From Burkholderiales bacterium UBA4615 (GTDB lineage Bacteria; Pseudomonadota; Gammaproteobacteria; Burkholderiales; Burkholderiaceae_E), in contig DGIT01000004.1 of assembly GCA_002386465.1 (NCBI GenBank), forward strand, positions 1 through 27,900: DNA of 27,900 nucleotides, read 5' to 3'. Every line of letters starts with the position of its first letter. Positions within the stretch are counted from its first letter, which is position 1. Made by a program: the position numbers and the translations under genes. Under the pieces are notes generated by a model. The model made no database searches and was not told the DNA's origin. It saw only the letters and a list, made by a program, of their open reading frames with translations. Below, piece after piece: positions 1-8,386 of this stretch.

Positions 1-2100
1 ATCGCCGCTGTAGCACACGGCCCCCTCGCACAGCGCGCCGGATTCCAGTACTGCATCGATCGACACGCGCATGTTCTGCACCCAGTTCAGGGAATCGAAG
101 ACCCGGAACAGATCGACGCCCTGCGCCGCCGCCTGCGCCACAAAATGGCGCACGACATTGTCCGCATAGCTGGTGTAGCCCACTGCATTGGCGCCGCGCA
201 GCAGCATCTGAAACAGGATGTTGGGGACGGCTTGACGCAACTGGGCCAGGCGCTGCCACGGATCCTCGCGCAAAAACCGCATCGATACATCGAAGGTGGC
301 ACCGCCCCAGCATTCCAGCGAGAACAGATCCGGCAACAGCCGCGCATAGTGCGGCGCCACGGCCAGCATATCGGCGGTGCGCAGGCGCGTGGCCAGCAGC
401 GACTGGTGCGCATCGCGCATGGTCGTGTCAGTGATCAGGACCCGCGGCGACGCATTCATCCAATCGGCAAACGCCTTGGGACCGATCGCCTTGAGCCGAT
501 CACGCGTACCAGGCGGCGGCGGGCGTGTCAGGTCCGAATGAGGGCGCTGCAACAGACTGGCATTGAACTCGGGGGCGACACGGCCCTTCATGTCGGGATG
601 CCCGTTGACCGTCACCTCGCCGATGTAGCGCAACAGCCGCGAGGCACGGTCCTGACGGCGCGAAAATCGCAGCAACTCCGGAGTCTGGTCGATGAAACGC
701 GTGGTGACCGTACCGTCGATGAACGACGGGTGATTGATCACGTTTTCCACGAACTGCAGGTTGGTGGCCACACCTCGCACACGGAATTCGCGCAGCGCAC
801 GGTCCATGCGACGGATAGCCTCTTCGGGCGAAGGCGCCCAGGTGGTCACCTTGACCAGCAGCGAATCATAAAAGGGCGTAATGACCGCACCCGAATAGGC
901 GGTGCCGCCATCCAGCCGCACGCCGAAGCCCGACGCACTGCGGTAGGCCGTGATACGGCCATAGTCCGGAGTAAAGCCGTTTTCCGGGTCTTCCGTGGTC
1001 AGTCGGCACTGCAAGGCATGGCCGTTGAGGCGAATGTCAGCCTGTGCAGGCACGCCGGACCCCTGCTCGATCACGGTGCGATCGGGTGCACGCCGATCTT
1101 CAGCCTGCCCAATGCGGGCGCCCTCGGTGATCCGGATCTGAGCCTTGACGATGTCGATCCCGGTGACCATCTCGGTGACCGTGTGCTCAACCTGAATACG
1201 CGGGTTGACCTCGATGAAATAGAACTTCCCGCTGTCGGCATCCTGCAAAAATTCGACTGTTCCAGCATGGGTGTAGGACACGGCACGCGCCAGTCGCAAG
1301 GCCGCCTCGCACAATTCGCTGCGCTGCGCGGCGTCCAGGTAGGGTGCCGGCGCGCGCTCCACCACCTTCTGGTTGCGCCGCTGCACCGAGCAGTCCCGCT
1401 CGAACAGGTGAACGATATTGCCGTGCAGATCGCCCAGGATTTGCACTTCGACGTGGCGCGCGCGGCGCACCAGCTTTTCCAAATAGACCTCGTCATTGCC
1501 GAAGGCTGACAAGGCCTCGCGGCGAGCCACCGGCAATTGCGTGGTCAGATCGTGTTCATTTTCGATCACCCGCATGCCGCGCCCACCGCCTCCCCAGCTG
1601 GCCTTGAGCATCAGGGGATAACCCACTGCGGCGGCAATCGGCAGGCACAGGGCGACGTCTGCCGGCAAGGGATCGGTCGCGGGCATGACTGGCACGCCCG
1701 CTTGCACTGCCGCACGGCGTGCCGCCACCTTGTTGCCGAGCGTGGTCATGACCTGGGCGGTAGGCCCGATGAACCGAAACCCTGCTGCCTCGCAGGCGCG
1801 GGCGAAGTCCGGGTTCTCGGACAGAAACCCATAGCCCGGATGGATGGCATCAACATTCGCCAGACGGGCAACCCGCAGGATGTCGTCGATATCGAGATAC
1901 GCAGCCAGAGGCTTGCGGCCTGCGCCCACCTGATAGCTCTCATCGGACTTGAACCGATGCAGCGAAAAACGGTCTTCATGCGAATAGATCGCTACGGTAC
2001 GCAGCCCCAGCTCGGCCGCAGCCCGCATCACCCGAATGGCGATTTCAGACCGGTTGGCGATCAGCACCGACCGTACGCGCGGTCTCGCAACGACGTTCAT
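1..2100 (-). CDS. pyc: Pyruvate carboxylase, N-terminal 700 codons (gene runs off the left edge)
   Basis: Carboxylates pyruvate to oxaloacetate using ATP, bicarbonate and biotin, an anaplerotic step in the cytoplasm. The frame is open from the start codon at 2100-2098 to base 1. The N-terminus carries the RSEIAIRVMRAA biotin-carboxylase opening. The ATP-grasp glycine loop GGGGRGM is at residues 170-176 and EVNPRIQVEH at 297-306. A carboxyltransferase domain follows, with DTTMRDAHQSLLATR from about residue 558, LECWGGATFD around C597, and CYSGD at the cut end. Having both domains in one chain separates it from acetyl-CoA carboxylase AccC and from split two-subunit pyruvate carboxylase. The family is usually about 1150 residues, so roughly 450 residues, including the biotinyl domain, should lie beyond the window. 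A GGAG ribosome site seven bases upstream supports the start. It is divergent from the protease gene. Confidence 0.96.
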   Translation of the reverse strand, partial: MNVVARPRVRSVLIANRSEIAIRVMRAAAELGLRTVAIYSHEDRFSLHRFKSDESYQVGAGRKPLAAYLDIDDILRVARLANVDAIHPGYGFLSENPDFARACEAAGFRFIGPTAQVMTTLGNKVAARRAAVQAGVPVMPATDPLPADVALCLPIAAAVGYPLMLKASWGGGGRGMRVIENEHDLTTQLPVARREALSAFGNDEVYLEKLVRRARHVEVQILGDLHGNIVHLFERDCSVQRRNQKVVERAPAPYLDAAQRSELCEAALRLARAVSYTHAGTVEFLQDADSGKFYFIEVNPRIQVEHTVTEMVTGIDIVKAQIRITEGARIGQAEDRRAPDRTVIEQGSGVPAQADIRLNGHALQCRLTTEDPENGFTPDYGRITAYRSASGFGVRLDGGTAYSGAVITPFYDSLLVKVTTWAPSPEEAIRRMDRALREFRVRGVATNLQFVENVINHPSFIDGTVTTRFIDQTPELLRFSRRQDRASRLLRYIGEVTVNGHPDMKGRVAPEFNASLLQRPHSDLTRPPPPGTRDRLKAIGPKAFADWMNASPRVLITDTTMRDAHQSLLATRLRTADMLAVAPHYARLLPDLFSLECWGGATFDVSMRFLREDPWQRLAQLRQAVPNILFQMLLRGANAVGYTSYADNVVRHFVAQAAAQGVDLFRVFDSLNWVQNMRVSIDAVLESGALCEGAVCYSGD

Positions 2101-2202
2101 GACAACACTCCAGGAGGATCAGCGGACGATTCGCAAACGGGCAGGTACACTGCGCGTGCGCCGACTCTAGCAAGTTCGTCCTGCCTTCGCCCGCACACTG
2201 CC

Positions 2203-3879
2203 TTGAAGTTGCCCAATCCAGCAGCCCTGTTAGACACCCGCGCCGCATGCCGTGCCGCGGTTGCCGTGCTTGCGCTTATGCTTTCAGCGTGTTCGTCCGG
2301 CTCGGGCTCCGGGACTGATTCCGGCAGTCAATCGCCTGCACCAGGCGTGCCGTTCAGCGTCGGGACAGCCTGCAATTTGCAGTACACCCTGACCGACACC
2401 CCCTTGCTCAGCGGGTTAGACCCGCTATTCCCCAATCAATGGCATCTGCTCAACACCGGGCAGTCGGGTGGTCTGGCGGGCGAAGATATTCGTGTGACCG
2501 CCGCCTGGCCGCTCAGCAAGGGCGCAGGGATTCGGGTGGCGGTGATCGATGACTCGGTAGAACTGACTCACCCAGATCTGCAGCCCAATGTGGTGAGCGG
2601 TGCCAGCCACAGCTACCGGCCGGGTAATCCCTATCCTGAATGGCCGATGCCCTGCAAGGCATTGTTCGATGACCATGGCACCTCGGTGGCTGGCCTGGTC
2701 GCCGCCCGGGACGGCAATGCGCGCTTCGGGTCAGGCGTGGCGCCGCGCGCGTCACTGGTCGCCTTCGACGCCCTGTCCACCTCCTACGACAGCGACATTG
2801 CGGACGCTTTGACCCGCGAGCTGTCTGCAAACGCCATCTACAGCAACAGCTGGGGTTCGCCCGATACAGGCGGCACCCATTCGCCACCCGCATCGTTCGT
2901 CAATGCCATTGATGTCGGTCTGCGCACCGGGCGCAGTGGGCTGGGCGCCGTGTATGTGTTTCCTGGCGGCAATGGCGGTTGTTTCCGCGAAAGCAACACC
3001 GGTCAATGCCAGATGGACAACGCCAATCTGGACGGGTTTACCAATCAGCGCGGCATCGTGACGGTGTGTGCCGTCAACGATTATGGTCGCAGCCCCTGGT
3101 ATGGCGAGCCGGGTGCCAATCTGCTCGTGTGCGCCCCATCTTCAGACGAGCGCCCGGATTTCGTCGGAATCACCACGACGGCCATTCAAGCCAGCGCCCG
3201 CAACGATTTCAGCGGCACATCGGCCAGCGTCCCGATGGTCTCGGGGGTGGTAGCCCTCATGCTGTCGCGTAACCCGGCACTCAGCTGGCGCGATGTGCGC
3301 ATCATTCTGGCCGATACCGCCCGACGCAACGACGTCAACAGTGCCGGATGGCTCGCGGCTTCACTCGGCCCGGGGTTTCACCACAAATACGGGTACGGCG
3401 TGGTGGATGCCGGCTCGGCTGTCTCAAAAGCCGCCACGTGGTCATCGGTCGGTGGCAGTGACCGCCTGATCACCTGCGACTGGTTGAATGGCAGCACCAA
3501 CCTGACCATTCCGGATGCCAGCCCCGCAGGCAGCGGCCTGGCACTGGACGACACCCTCACCGTGACCAGCCGCGCGTGCCCTGTCACCCAGATCGAATTC
3601 GTTGAAGTACGTCTCACTACGCGTCATGCATATACCGGCGATCTGAATGTCACCCTAAGCAGTCCACTGAACCGAACGAGTGTGCTGGCCGAGCAGCGTC
3701 TGTGCAACGACGACCTTCGCACCCAGGACGACTGCGGGGCGTACAGCAACTGGACCTTCGGATCCGCGCGTCATATGAACGAGCCGGCCACGGGGCCGTG
3801 GACGCTCTCGATCAGGGACGCCCTGGCAGGCCGATCAGGCCAGCTCGTCTCGTGGAGCCTGCGTATTCATGGGCGCTGA
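2203..3879 (+). CDS. Kexin/furin-like S8 serine protease lipoprotein with C-terminal P domain
   Basis: Predicted membrane-anchored subtilase of the proprotein-convertase type, about 558 residues. A hydrophobic signal ends in the lipobox LSAC with the lipidated cysteine at residue 30, followed by a Ser/Gly-rich linker. The catalytic triad is visible as D116 in VAVIDDSV, H158 in DHGTSVAG and S340 in SGTSAS. N257 in GGNGG is the likely oxyanion-hole residue. The stretch after it (NANLDGFTNQRGIVTV) strongly resembles Kex2. Residues from about 440 to the end form a P (Homo B) domain, ending in a WTLSIRD...WSLRIHG pattern. The start is uncertain: the frame stays open far upstream, opposite pyc, but has no credible start there. 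TTG at 2203 gives a normal lipoprotein signal, although no clear Shine-Dalgarno site precedes it. Only about 60 residues separate the lipid site from the catalytic core, so a standard propeptide is missing. The next gene may supply it. Confidence 0.9.
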   Translation: MKLPNPAALLDTRAACRAAVAVLALMLSACSSGSGSGTDSGSQSPAPGVPFSVGTACNLQYTLTDTPLLSGLDPLFPNQWHLLNTGQSGGLAGEDIRVTAAWPLSKGAGIRVAVIDDSVELTHPDLQPNVVSGASHSYRPGNPYPEWPMPCKALFDDHGTSVAGLVAARDGNARFGSGVAPRASLVAFDALSTSYDSDIADALTRELSANAIYSNSWGSPDTGGTHSPPASFVNAIDVGLRTGRSGLGAVYVFPGGNGGCFRESNTGQCQMDNANLDGFTNQRGIVTVCAVNDYGRSPWYGEPGANLLVCAPSSDERPDFVGITTTAIQASARNDFSGTSASVPMVSGVVALMLSRNPALSWRDVRIILADTARRNDVNSAGWLAASLGPGFHHKYGYGVVDAGSAVSKAATWSSVGGSDRLITCDWLNGSTNLTIPDASPAGSGLALDDTLTVTSRACPVTQIEFVEVRLTTRHAYTGDLNVTLSSPLNRTSVLAEQRLCNDDLRTQDDCGAYSNWTFGSARHMNEPATGPWTLSIRDALAGRSGQLVSWSLRIHGR

Positions 3880-3881
3880 GC

Positions 3882-4550
3882 ATGGACGCTGAACTCAGGA
3901 TCTGTTCTCGCGCGCCGCGCTCCAGACTGCGCGCAGGCGTCGACGCGCGCATCGGACAGGCTCGCCGACGCATCAGCCACCTTCTGGTTCTGTGGGCGGT
4001 CGTGTGCCTGCCCGTCACCGGCATGGCCGAAGCCCCCCGGCGCAGCGCAGCACCTACAGACCCTTCGAGCCGCTTCATCGCAGGCACTGTCGTCCCACGG
4101 CACACCGGGCCGGTCACCAAGTCTGTCGTGGCGTCGGCTGCAGTCTATGCGTGGCAGGACGGCGCCACGCGGCGCACGATCGCGATCGTTCCCGAGCTGG
4201 AGGCCGACTTCTCACCCCGCACGGAGCGTCGTGAGGTGCTGCAGCCCGCGGGCTCGGCGAGCGCAGAAACCCGTGCACTGATCTCTCCCGTATTTCGCGA
4301 CGACAGCGGCGGATTGCGCGCATTGCCGGGCGGCGTGATCGTCAGCATGCTTGCGCCGCTGGACGACGCCGCAGCGCATCGCCTCTTTGATCAGGCAGGT
4401 GTAGCGCCGGCGCGCAGGCTGACCAACACGCTCTGGCTGTTGCAGGCACCCACCGGCCTGCCGGCCCTGCAACTGGCCAACCGTCTTCACGACAGTGGGC
4501 TCTTTGCCTTCGCACAGCCCAACTGGTGGGCCCCGCGCATCCGCAAATAA
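3882..4550 (+). CDS. Exported protein resembling a detached subtilase prodomain
   Basis: A 222-residue protein starting two bases after the protease stop codon, which implies co-transcription and probably translational coupling. An arginine-rich N-terminus precedes a hydrophobic segment at about 32-47 and a plausible signal-peptidase site after GMAEA (about residue 51). Residues 135-220 (SPVFRD, ALPGGVIVSM, then an LFDQAGV...LTNTLWLLQAP...LANRLHDSGLFAFAQPNWWAPR pattern) resemble the N-terminal prodomain of many bacterial subtilases. There the phrase 'FAxPNW' leads directly into the 'DPLFPxQWHL' start of the protease domain, and that start is found in the upstream gene. The likely role is a folding chaperone or inhibitor acting in trans on the protease in the periplasm. 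This is inference from sequence likeness and gene adjacency. I do not recognise a named family for the full protein. Confidence 0.7.
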   Translation: MDAELRICSRAPRSRLRAGVDARIGQARRRISHLLVLWAVVCLPVTGMAEAPRRSAAPTDPSSRFIAGTVVPRHTGPVTKSVVASAAVYAWQDGATRRTIAIVPELEADFSPRTERREVLQPAGSASAETRALISPVFRDDSGGLRALPGGVIVSMLAPLDDAAAHRLFDQAGVAPARRLTNTLWLLQAPTGLPALQLANRLHDSGLFAFAQPNWWAPRIRK

Positions 4551-4619
4551 GCTGCGGGCTGCGCCCAGTCGCATCAACTGCTTCAACGTTCACACAGGCC
4601 TAGCGGGCCGGATGGTTCC

Positions 4620-7286
4620 ATGCGTACAGACGAGCCAGTCACCATGCGTCGCCTTGATTACACCCCGCCTGATTACTGGGTGGATCAGATCGATCTGAGC
4701 TTTGAACTGGACCCGGCGCGCACGCTCGTGCGTGCGCAATTGCGTGTCAGACGCCGTGAGGGCGTATCAAGCCAACAACCCTTGTCGCTGGACGGCGAAG
4801 CGCTTGAGCTGCTGTCGGTGCGTATCGACGGACAGCTCGTGAGTCATGACCGACTGCATCGCGATGACAACAGCCTGCGGATCGATGCGCCGCCGGCAGT
4901 GTTTGTGCTGGAAACCGAGGTCGCCATCGCGCCGCAAGCCAACACTGAATTGTCCGGGCTCTATGTCTCCAACGGCAATTTCTTTACCCAGTGCGAGGCG
5001 GAAGGCTTCAGGCGCATCACGTATTTCCCTGATCGCCCGGACGTGATGACCCGGTATCGGGTGGAACTCGTGGCCGATCCAGCCCGCTGGCCGGTGCTCC
5101 TTTCAAATGGCAATTTACTGGGCACCGAAACACTTCCGGACGGGCGCGTGCGGGCGCGCTGGGAAGATCCATTCCCCAAGCCCAGTTATCTCTTTGCGCT
5201 GGTCGCGGGCAACCTGGTGGCGCGCGAGGAATCGCTGCGTACGGCCAGCGGGCGCGAGGCCCTGCTGCAGGTCTGGGTCGAGCCCGGCAACCTCGATCGC
5301 ACCGAGCACGCCATGCAGTCGCTCATTCGCTCCATTCGCTGGGACGAGGAGCGCTATGGCCTGGAACTGGATCTCGAGCGCTTCATGATCGTTGCGGTGA
5401 GCGACTTCAACATGGGCGCCATGGAAAACAAGGGCCTGAACATCTTCAACACGAAGTATGTGTTCGCCCATCCGCAGCTGGCCACCGATGCAGACTTCGC
5501 TGCCGTCGAATCAGTCGTGGCACACGAGTACTTCCATAACTGGACGGGCAACCGCGTCACCTGCCGCGACTGGTTTCAGCTGACCCTCAAGGAAGGGCTC
5601 ACGGTGTTCAGGGATCAGGAGTTCTCGGCCGACGTGATGGCGGCCGACTGCCCGGATGAAACCTCGGCGCTGAGCGCGCGCGCGGTCAAACGCATCGGCG
5701 ACGTACGCATGTTGCGCAGCATGCAGTTCGCCGAAGATGCAGGGCCCATGGCGCACCCGATCCGGCCTGACAGCTACCAGGAGATCAACAACTTCTACAC
5801 GCTCACCGTGTATGAAAAGGGCGCCGAAGTCATTCGGATGCTGCAGGCTCTGGTCGGCAAGGCAGGCTTTGCACGCGGCATGGCCCTGTACTTCCAAAGA
5901 CACGACGGGCAGGCGGTCACCTGTGAGGACTTCATCGCTGCCATTGCCGACGCCAACGGGCGCGATCTCAGGCAATTCGAGCGGTGGTACGCACAGGCCG
6001 GTACACCACGCGTCAAGGCTCGCGGCCAGTACGATGAAGCGGCCGCCACTTACACCTTGCACCTGTCGCAGTGGTGTCCGCCTTCGCCTGGTCAGAAGGA
6101 CAAACTGCCATTCCACATTCCGGTCGACGTGGGTCTGCTGGGCGCCGATGGCAGCGAACTGGCCCACCGTATGCTCGAACTGACCGAGGCGCAGCAGACC
6201 TTTGTCTTCGAGGGCATTCGTTCGCCGCAAGACGCTCAGGGGCAACGCTTTGTGATGGCCTCGCTGCTGCGCAATCTCTCGGCGCCGGTCATCCTGGAGC
6301 ACGAGGTTAACGACGCCACACTCGCCTTTCAGCTTGCGCATGACCGCGACGCCTTCAATCGTTGGGAGGCCTCGCAGCGTCTTGCGGTATCGGCCATCCT
6401 GCGTGTCATGCAGGGTCAGACCGCGAATGAAGCGGGTGCTGCACTGATCGATGCGATGGCCCATGCGCTGCAGCGATCAACCCTGGACCCGGCACTGCGC
6501 GAACAGCTGATCAGCCTACCCAGTGAAGGTTTCGTGGCCGAACAGGTGGAGGTGCTCGACCCAGGCGCCTTGCGTGCGGCGCGCAATGCTGTTCGCGAGG
6601 CTATGGCGCATGGGCTCGCTGCACAACTGTGGGACATCTTCAACACGATGCATGGCCCTGCACCGTATTCGCCTGACCCGATGAGCGCCGGGCGCAGAGG
6701 CCTGCGCAACGCCGCGCTGGGGCTGCTGGTGAGCATCGATGCGCCTGGCGCGGCCAGGCAGGCCCGCGCACAGCTCGATCAGGCCGACAACATGACCGAT
6801 CGACTGGGCGCCTTGTCGGCGCTGGCACACAGTGCCTCACCGCTTCGCGATGCGGCGCTGGCCGACTTTGGCGCGGAGTTCGCCGGCGAACCACTGGTCC
6901 TCGATAAATGGTTCATGCTGCAGGCCACGCTGCATCGGCACCCCGGCGAGACGACCGTGCTGGAACGGGTGCGCGGCCTGATGAACCATCCCGCGTTTTC
7001 GCTGCGCAATCCGAACAAGGTGCGTGCGCTCGTGTCGAGTTTTTGCTCGGGTAACCTGGCCGAATTCCATGCACAGGATGGTTCCGGCTACCAGTTCTGG
7101 ACACAGCAGGTACTGGCGCTGGATGCCATTAATCCGCAAGTGGCCGCGCGTCTGGCGCGCGCACTCGACCGATGGCGCAAGTTCGATGCGCCCCGACAGG
7201 GCGCAATGCGGGCCGCTCTCGAAGCGGTCGCGCAGCAGGCTCAGTCGGATGACGTGCAGGAAATCGTGAAGAAATCGCTGAACTGA
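4620..7286 (+). CDS. pepN: Aminopeptidase N (M1 zinc metallopeptidase)
   Basis: Removes N-terminal residues from peptides in the cytoplasm, recycling peptides released by proteasome-like proteases. At 888 residues it is slightly longer than the E. coli enzyme. The GAMEN exopeptidase motif is at 266-270. The zinc site HEYFH spans 302-306 with the third ligand E325 eighteen residues on, and the catalytic tyrosine is Y398 in TVYEKGAEV. An insertion of about a dozen residues relative to E. coli PepN lies near residues 340-351, between FRDQEFS and RAVKRI. The start at 4620 gives MRTDEPVT, a typical PepN N-terminus. The second methionine, at 4644, is less likely. It stands alone after the protease pair with a 69-base gap and ahead of fbp with 79 bases. 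No regulatory signal is obvious. Confidence 0.97.
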   Translation: MRTDEPVTMRRLDYTPPDYWVDQIDLSFELDPARTLVRAQLRVRRREGVSSQQPLSLDGEALELLSVRIDGQLVSHDRLHRDDNSLRIDAPPAVFVLETEVAIAPQANTELSGLYVSNGNFFTQCEAEGFRRITYFPDRPDVMTRYRVELVADPARWPVLLSNGNLLGTETLPDGRVRARWEDPFPKPSYLFALVAGNLVAREESLRTASGREALLQVWVEPGNLDRTEHAMQSLIRSIRWDEERYGLELDLERFMIVAVSDFNMGAMENKGLNIFNTKYVFAHPQLATDADFAAVESVVAHEYFHNWTGNRVTCRDWFQLTLKEGLTVFRDQEFSADVMAADCPDETSALSARAVKRIGDVRMLRSMQFAEDAGPMAHPIRPDSYQEINNFYTLTVYEKGAEVIRMLQALVGKAGFARGMALYFQRHDGQAVTCEDFIAAIADANGRDLRQFERWYAQAGTPRVKARGQYDEAAATYTLHLSQWCPPSPGQKDKLPFHIPVDVGLLGADGSELAHRMLELTEAQQTFVFEGIRSPQDAQGQRFVMASLLRNLSAPVILEHEVNDATLAFQLAHDRDAFNRWEASQRLAVSAILRVMQGQTANEAGAALIDAMAHALQRSTLDPALREQLISLPSEGFVAEQVEVLDPGALRAARNAVREAMAHGLAAQLWDIFNTMHGPAPYSPDPMSAGRRGLRNAALGLLVSIDAPGAARQARAQLDQADNMTDRLGALSALAHSASPLRDAALADFGAEFAGEPLVLDKWFMLQATLHRHPGETTVLERVRGLMNHPAFSLRNPNKVRALVSSFCSGNLAEFHAQDGSGYQFWTQQVLALDAINPQVAARLARALDRWRKFDAPRQGAMRAALEAVAQQAQSDDVQEIVKKSLN

Positions 7287-7292
7287 TGTAGC

Positions 7293-7365
7293 GCCTTGGG
7301 TGACAAGGCCGGCATGCAGGGAGCGCCTGTCGCATAATGCGGCCCGTCGCCAGCAAGGAGCACTC
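7293..7365 (+). promoter_or_regulatory. pepN-fbp intergenic region: small hairpin, -10-like box and fbp ribosome site
   Basis: After the pepN stop there is a perfect 6-bp inverted repeat, GCCTTG/CAAGGC, at 7293-7298 and 7304-7309 with a 5-base loop but no T-run, so it is a weak terminator at best. A CATAAT box at 7333-7338 matches five of six bases of the sigma-70 -10 consensus, but no good -35 lies at normal spacing. An AAGGAG at 7355-7360, five bases before ATG 7366, fixes the fbp start. The promoter is only a suggestion. Confidence 0.35.
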
Positions 7366-8370
7366 ATGAGTCAGCCCGTCAGCCTGACCCGGTATCTTGT
7401 CGAAAAACAGCGTGACAAAGGCCTCATACCGGCCGAACTGCGTCTGCTGCTCGAAGTGGTGGCACGTGCCTGCAAACGCATCAGCTATGGCGTGGGCAAA
7501 GGCGCACTCGCCGACGTGCTGGGTGAAGCCGGCACGGAAAACGTGCAAGGCGAGTCCCAGAAAAAACTCGATGTCATTGCGAACGAGACCCTGCTCGAAG
7601 CGAACGAATGGGGCGGGCATCTGGCGGCCATGGCCTCGGAAGAAATGGACCACCCCTACCCGATTCCGAACCGGTATCCGATGGGCGAGTTCCTGCTGCT
7701 GTTCGACCCGCTGGACGGCTCGTCGAACATCGATGTGAACGTGTCGATTGGCACGATTTTCTCGGTGTTGCGCTTGCCTGAAGGCGTGAAAGAGCCGCAG
7801 GAACAGCACTTCCTACAACCCGGGGCGCGCCAGGTGGCAGCGGGCTATGCGGTCTATGGCCCCTCGTCTTTGCTGGTGCTGACCGTCGGCGATGGCGTCG
7901 CATGCTTCACGCTCGATCGCGAGACCGGTTCCTGGTGGCTCACCAATGACGGCATGCGTATTCCTGAGCAGACGAAGGAATATGCGATCAATGCGTCCAA
8001 CAGCCGGCACTGGCATGCGCCGGTGCAACGCTATGTGGATGAACTCACCGCAGGCAAGACCGGGCCGCTCGGCAAGGACTACAACATGCGCTGGGTGGCC
8101 TCAATGGTCGCCGATGTGCATCGGATCATGACGCGCGGGGGCATCTTCATGTACCCGGCTGATCAGCGCGAGCCAGGCAAGCCAGGCAAATTGCGTCTGC
8201 TCTATGAAGCCAACCCGATGAGCTTTCTGGTGGAACAGGCAGGCGGCGCGGCCACGAATGGCATGCAGCGCATCCTGGACGTGCAGCCTGCGGCCTTGCA
8301 TGAGCGTGTTGCCGTTTTCCTCGGATCGAAAGAGGAAGTCGAGCGGGTGACGGCATACCACCGCAGCTGA
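7366..8370 (+). CDS. fbp: Class I fructose-1,6-bisphosphatase
   Basis: Hydrolyses fructose 1,6-bisphosphate to fructose 6-phosphate, the committed step of gluconeogenesis, in the cytoplasm. The protein has 334 residues, the normal length for the bacterial class I enzyme. The metal-binding SEEMD is at 91-95, and the signature FDPLDGSSNIDVN covers roughly 113-125, with DPLDGSS at 114-120. The frame extends upstream to 7300, but the AAGGAG ribosome site five bases before 7366 and the family N-terminus (TLxRYL-like) pick this start. Its end converges on tcdA with 15 bases between stop codons and a shared inverted repeat. Together with pyruvate carboxylase elsewhere in the window, it suggests growth on gluconeogenic substrates such as organic acids. 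That link is inference. Confidence 0.97.
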   Translation: MSQPVSLTRYLVEKQRDKGLIPAELRLLLEVVARACKRISYGVGKGALADVLGEAGTENVQGESQKKLDVIANETLLEANEWGGHLAAMASEEMDHPYPIPNRYPMGEFLLLFDPLDGSSNIDVNVSIGTIFSVLRLPEGVKEPQEQHFLQPGARQVAAGYAVYGPSSLLVLTVGDGVACFTLDRETGSWWLTNDGMRIPEQTKEYAINASNSRHWHAPVQRYVDELTAGKTGPLGKDYNMRWVASMVADVHRIMTRGGIFMYPADQREPGKPGKLRLLYEANPMSFLVEQAGGAATNGMQRILDVQPAALHERVAVFLGSKEEVERVTAYHRS

Positions 8371-8386
8371 CAGAACACCGTCAGCT
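8365..8386. terminator. Inverted repeat overlapping the stop codons of fbp and tcdA (candidate bidirectional terminator)
   Basis: A perfect 7-bp inverted repeat, AGCTGAC at 8365-8371 and GTCAGCT at 8380-8386, with an 8-base loop. It includes the fbp TGA (8368-8370) and touches the tcdA stop (8388-8386). No T-run follows on either strand, so intrinsic termination is uncertain. Its position exactly between convergent genes favours a role in separating them. Confidence 0.45.

Noticed and set aside
145..1509. Plus-strand open frame of 454 codons
   Set aside because: It lies entirely opposite pyruvate carboxylase, has low-complexity Arg/His/Gln composition and no recognisable domain. It is an antisense by-product of high GC codon use.
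1537..2202. N-terminal extension of the protease frame
   Set aside because: It overlaps pyc on the other strand and reads as noise. The lipoprotein signal starts at 2203.
5511..6464. Minus-strand open frame of 317 codons inside pepN
   Set aside because: Antisense to a strongly conserved M1 peptidase; no motif or ribosome site.
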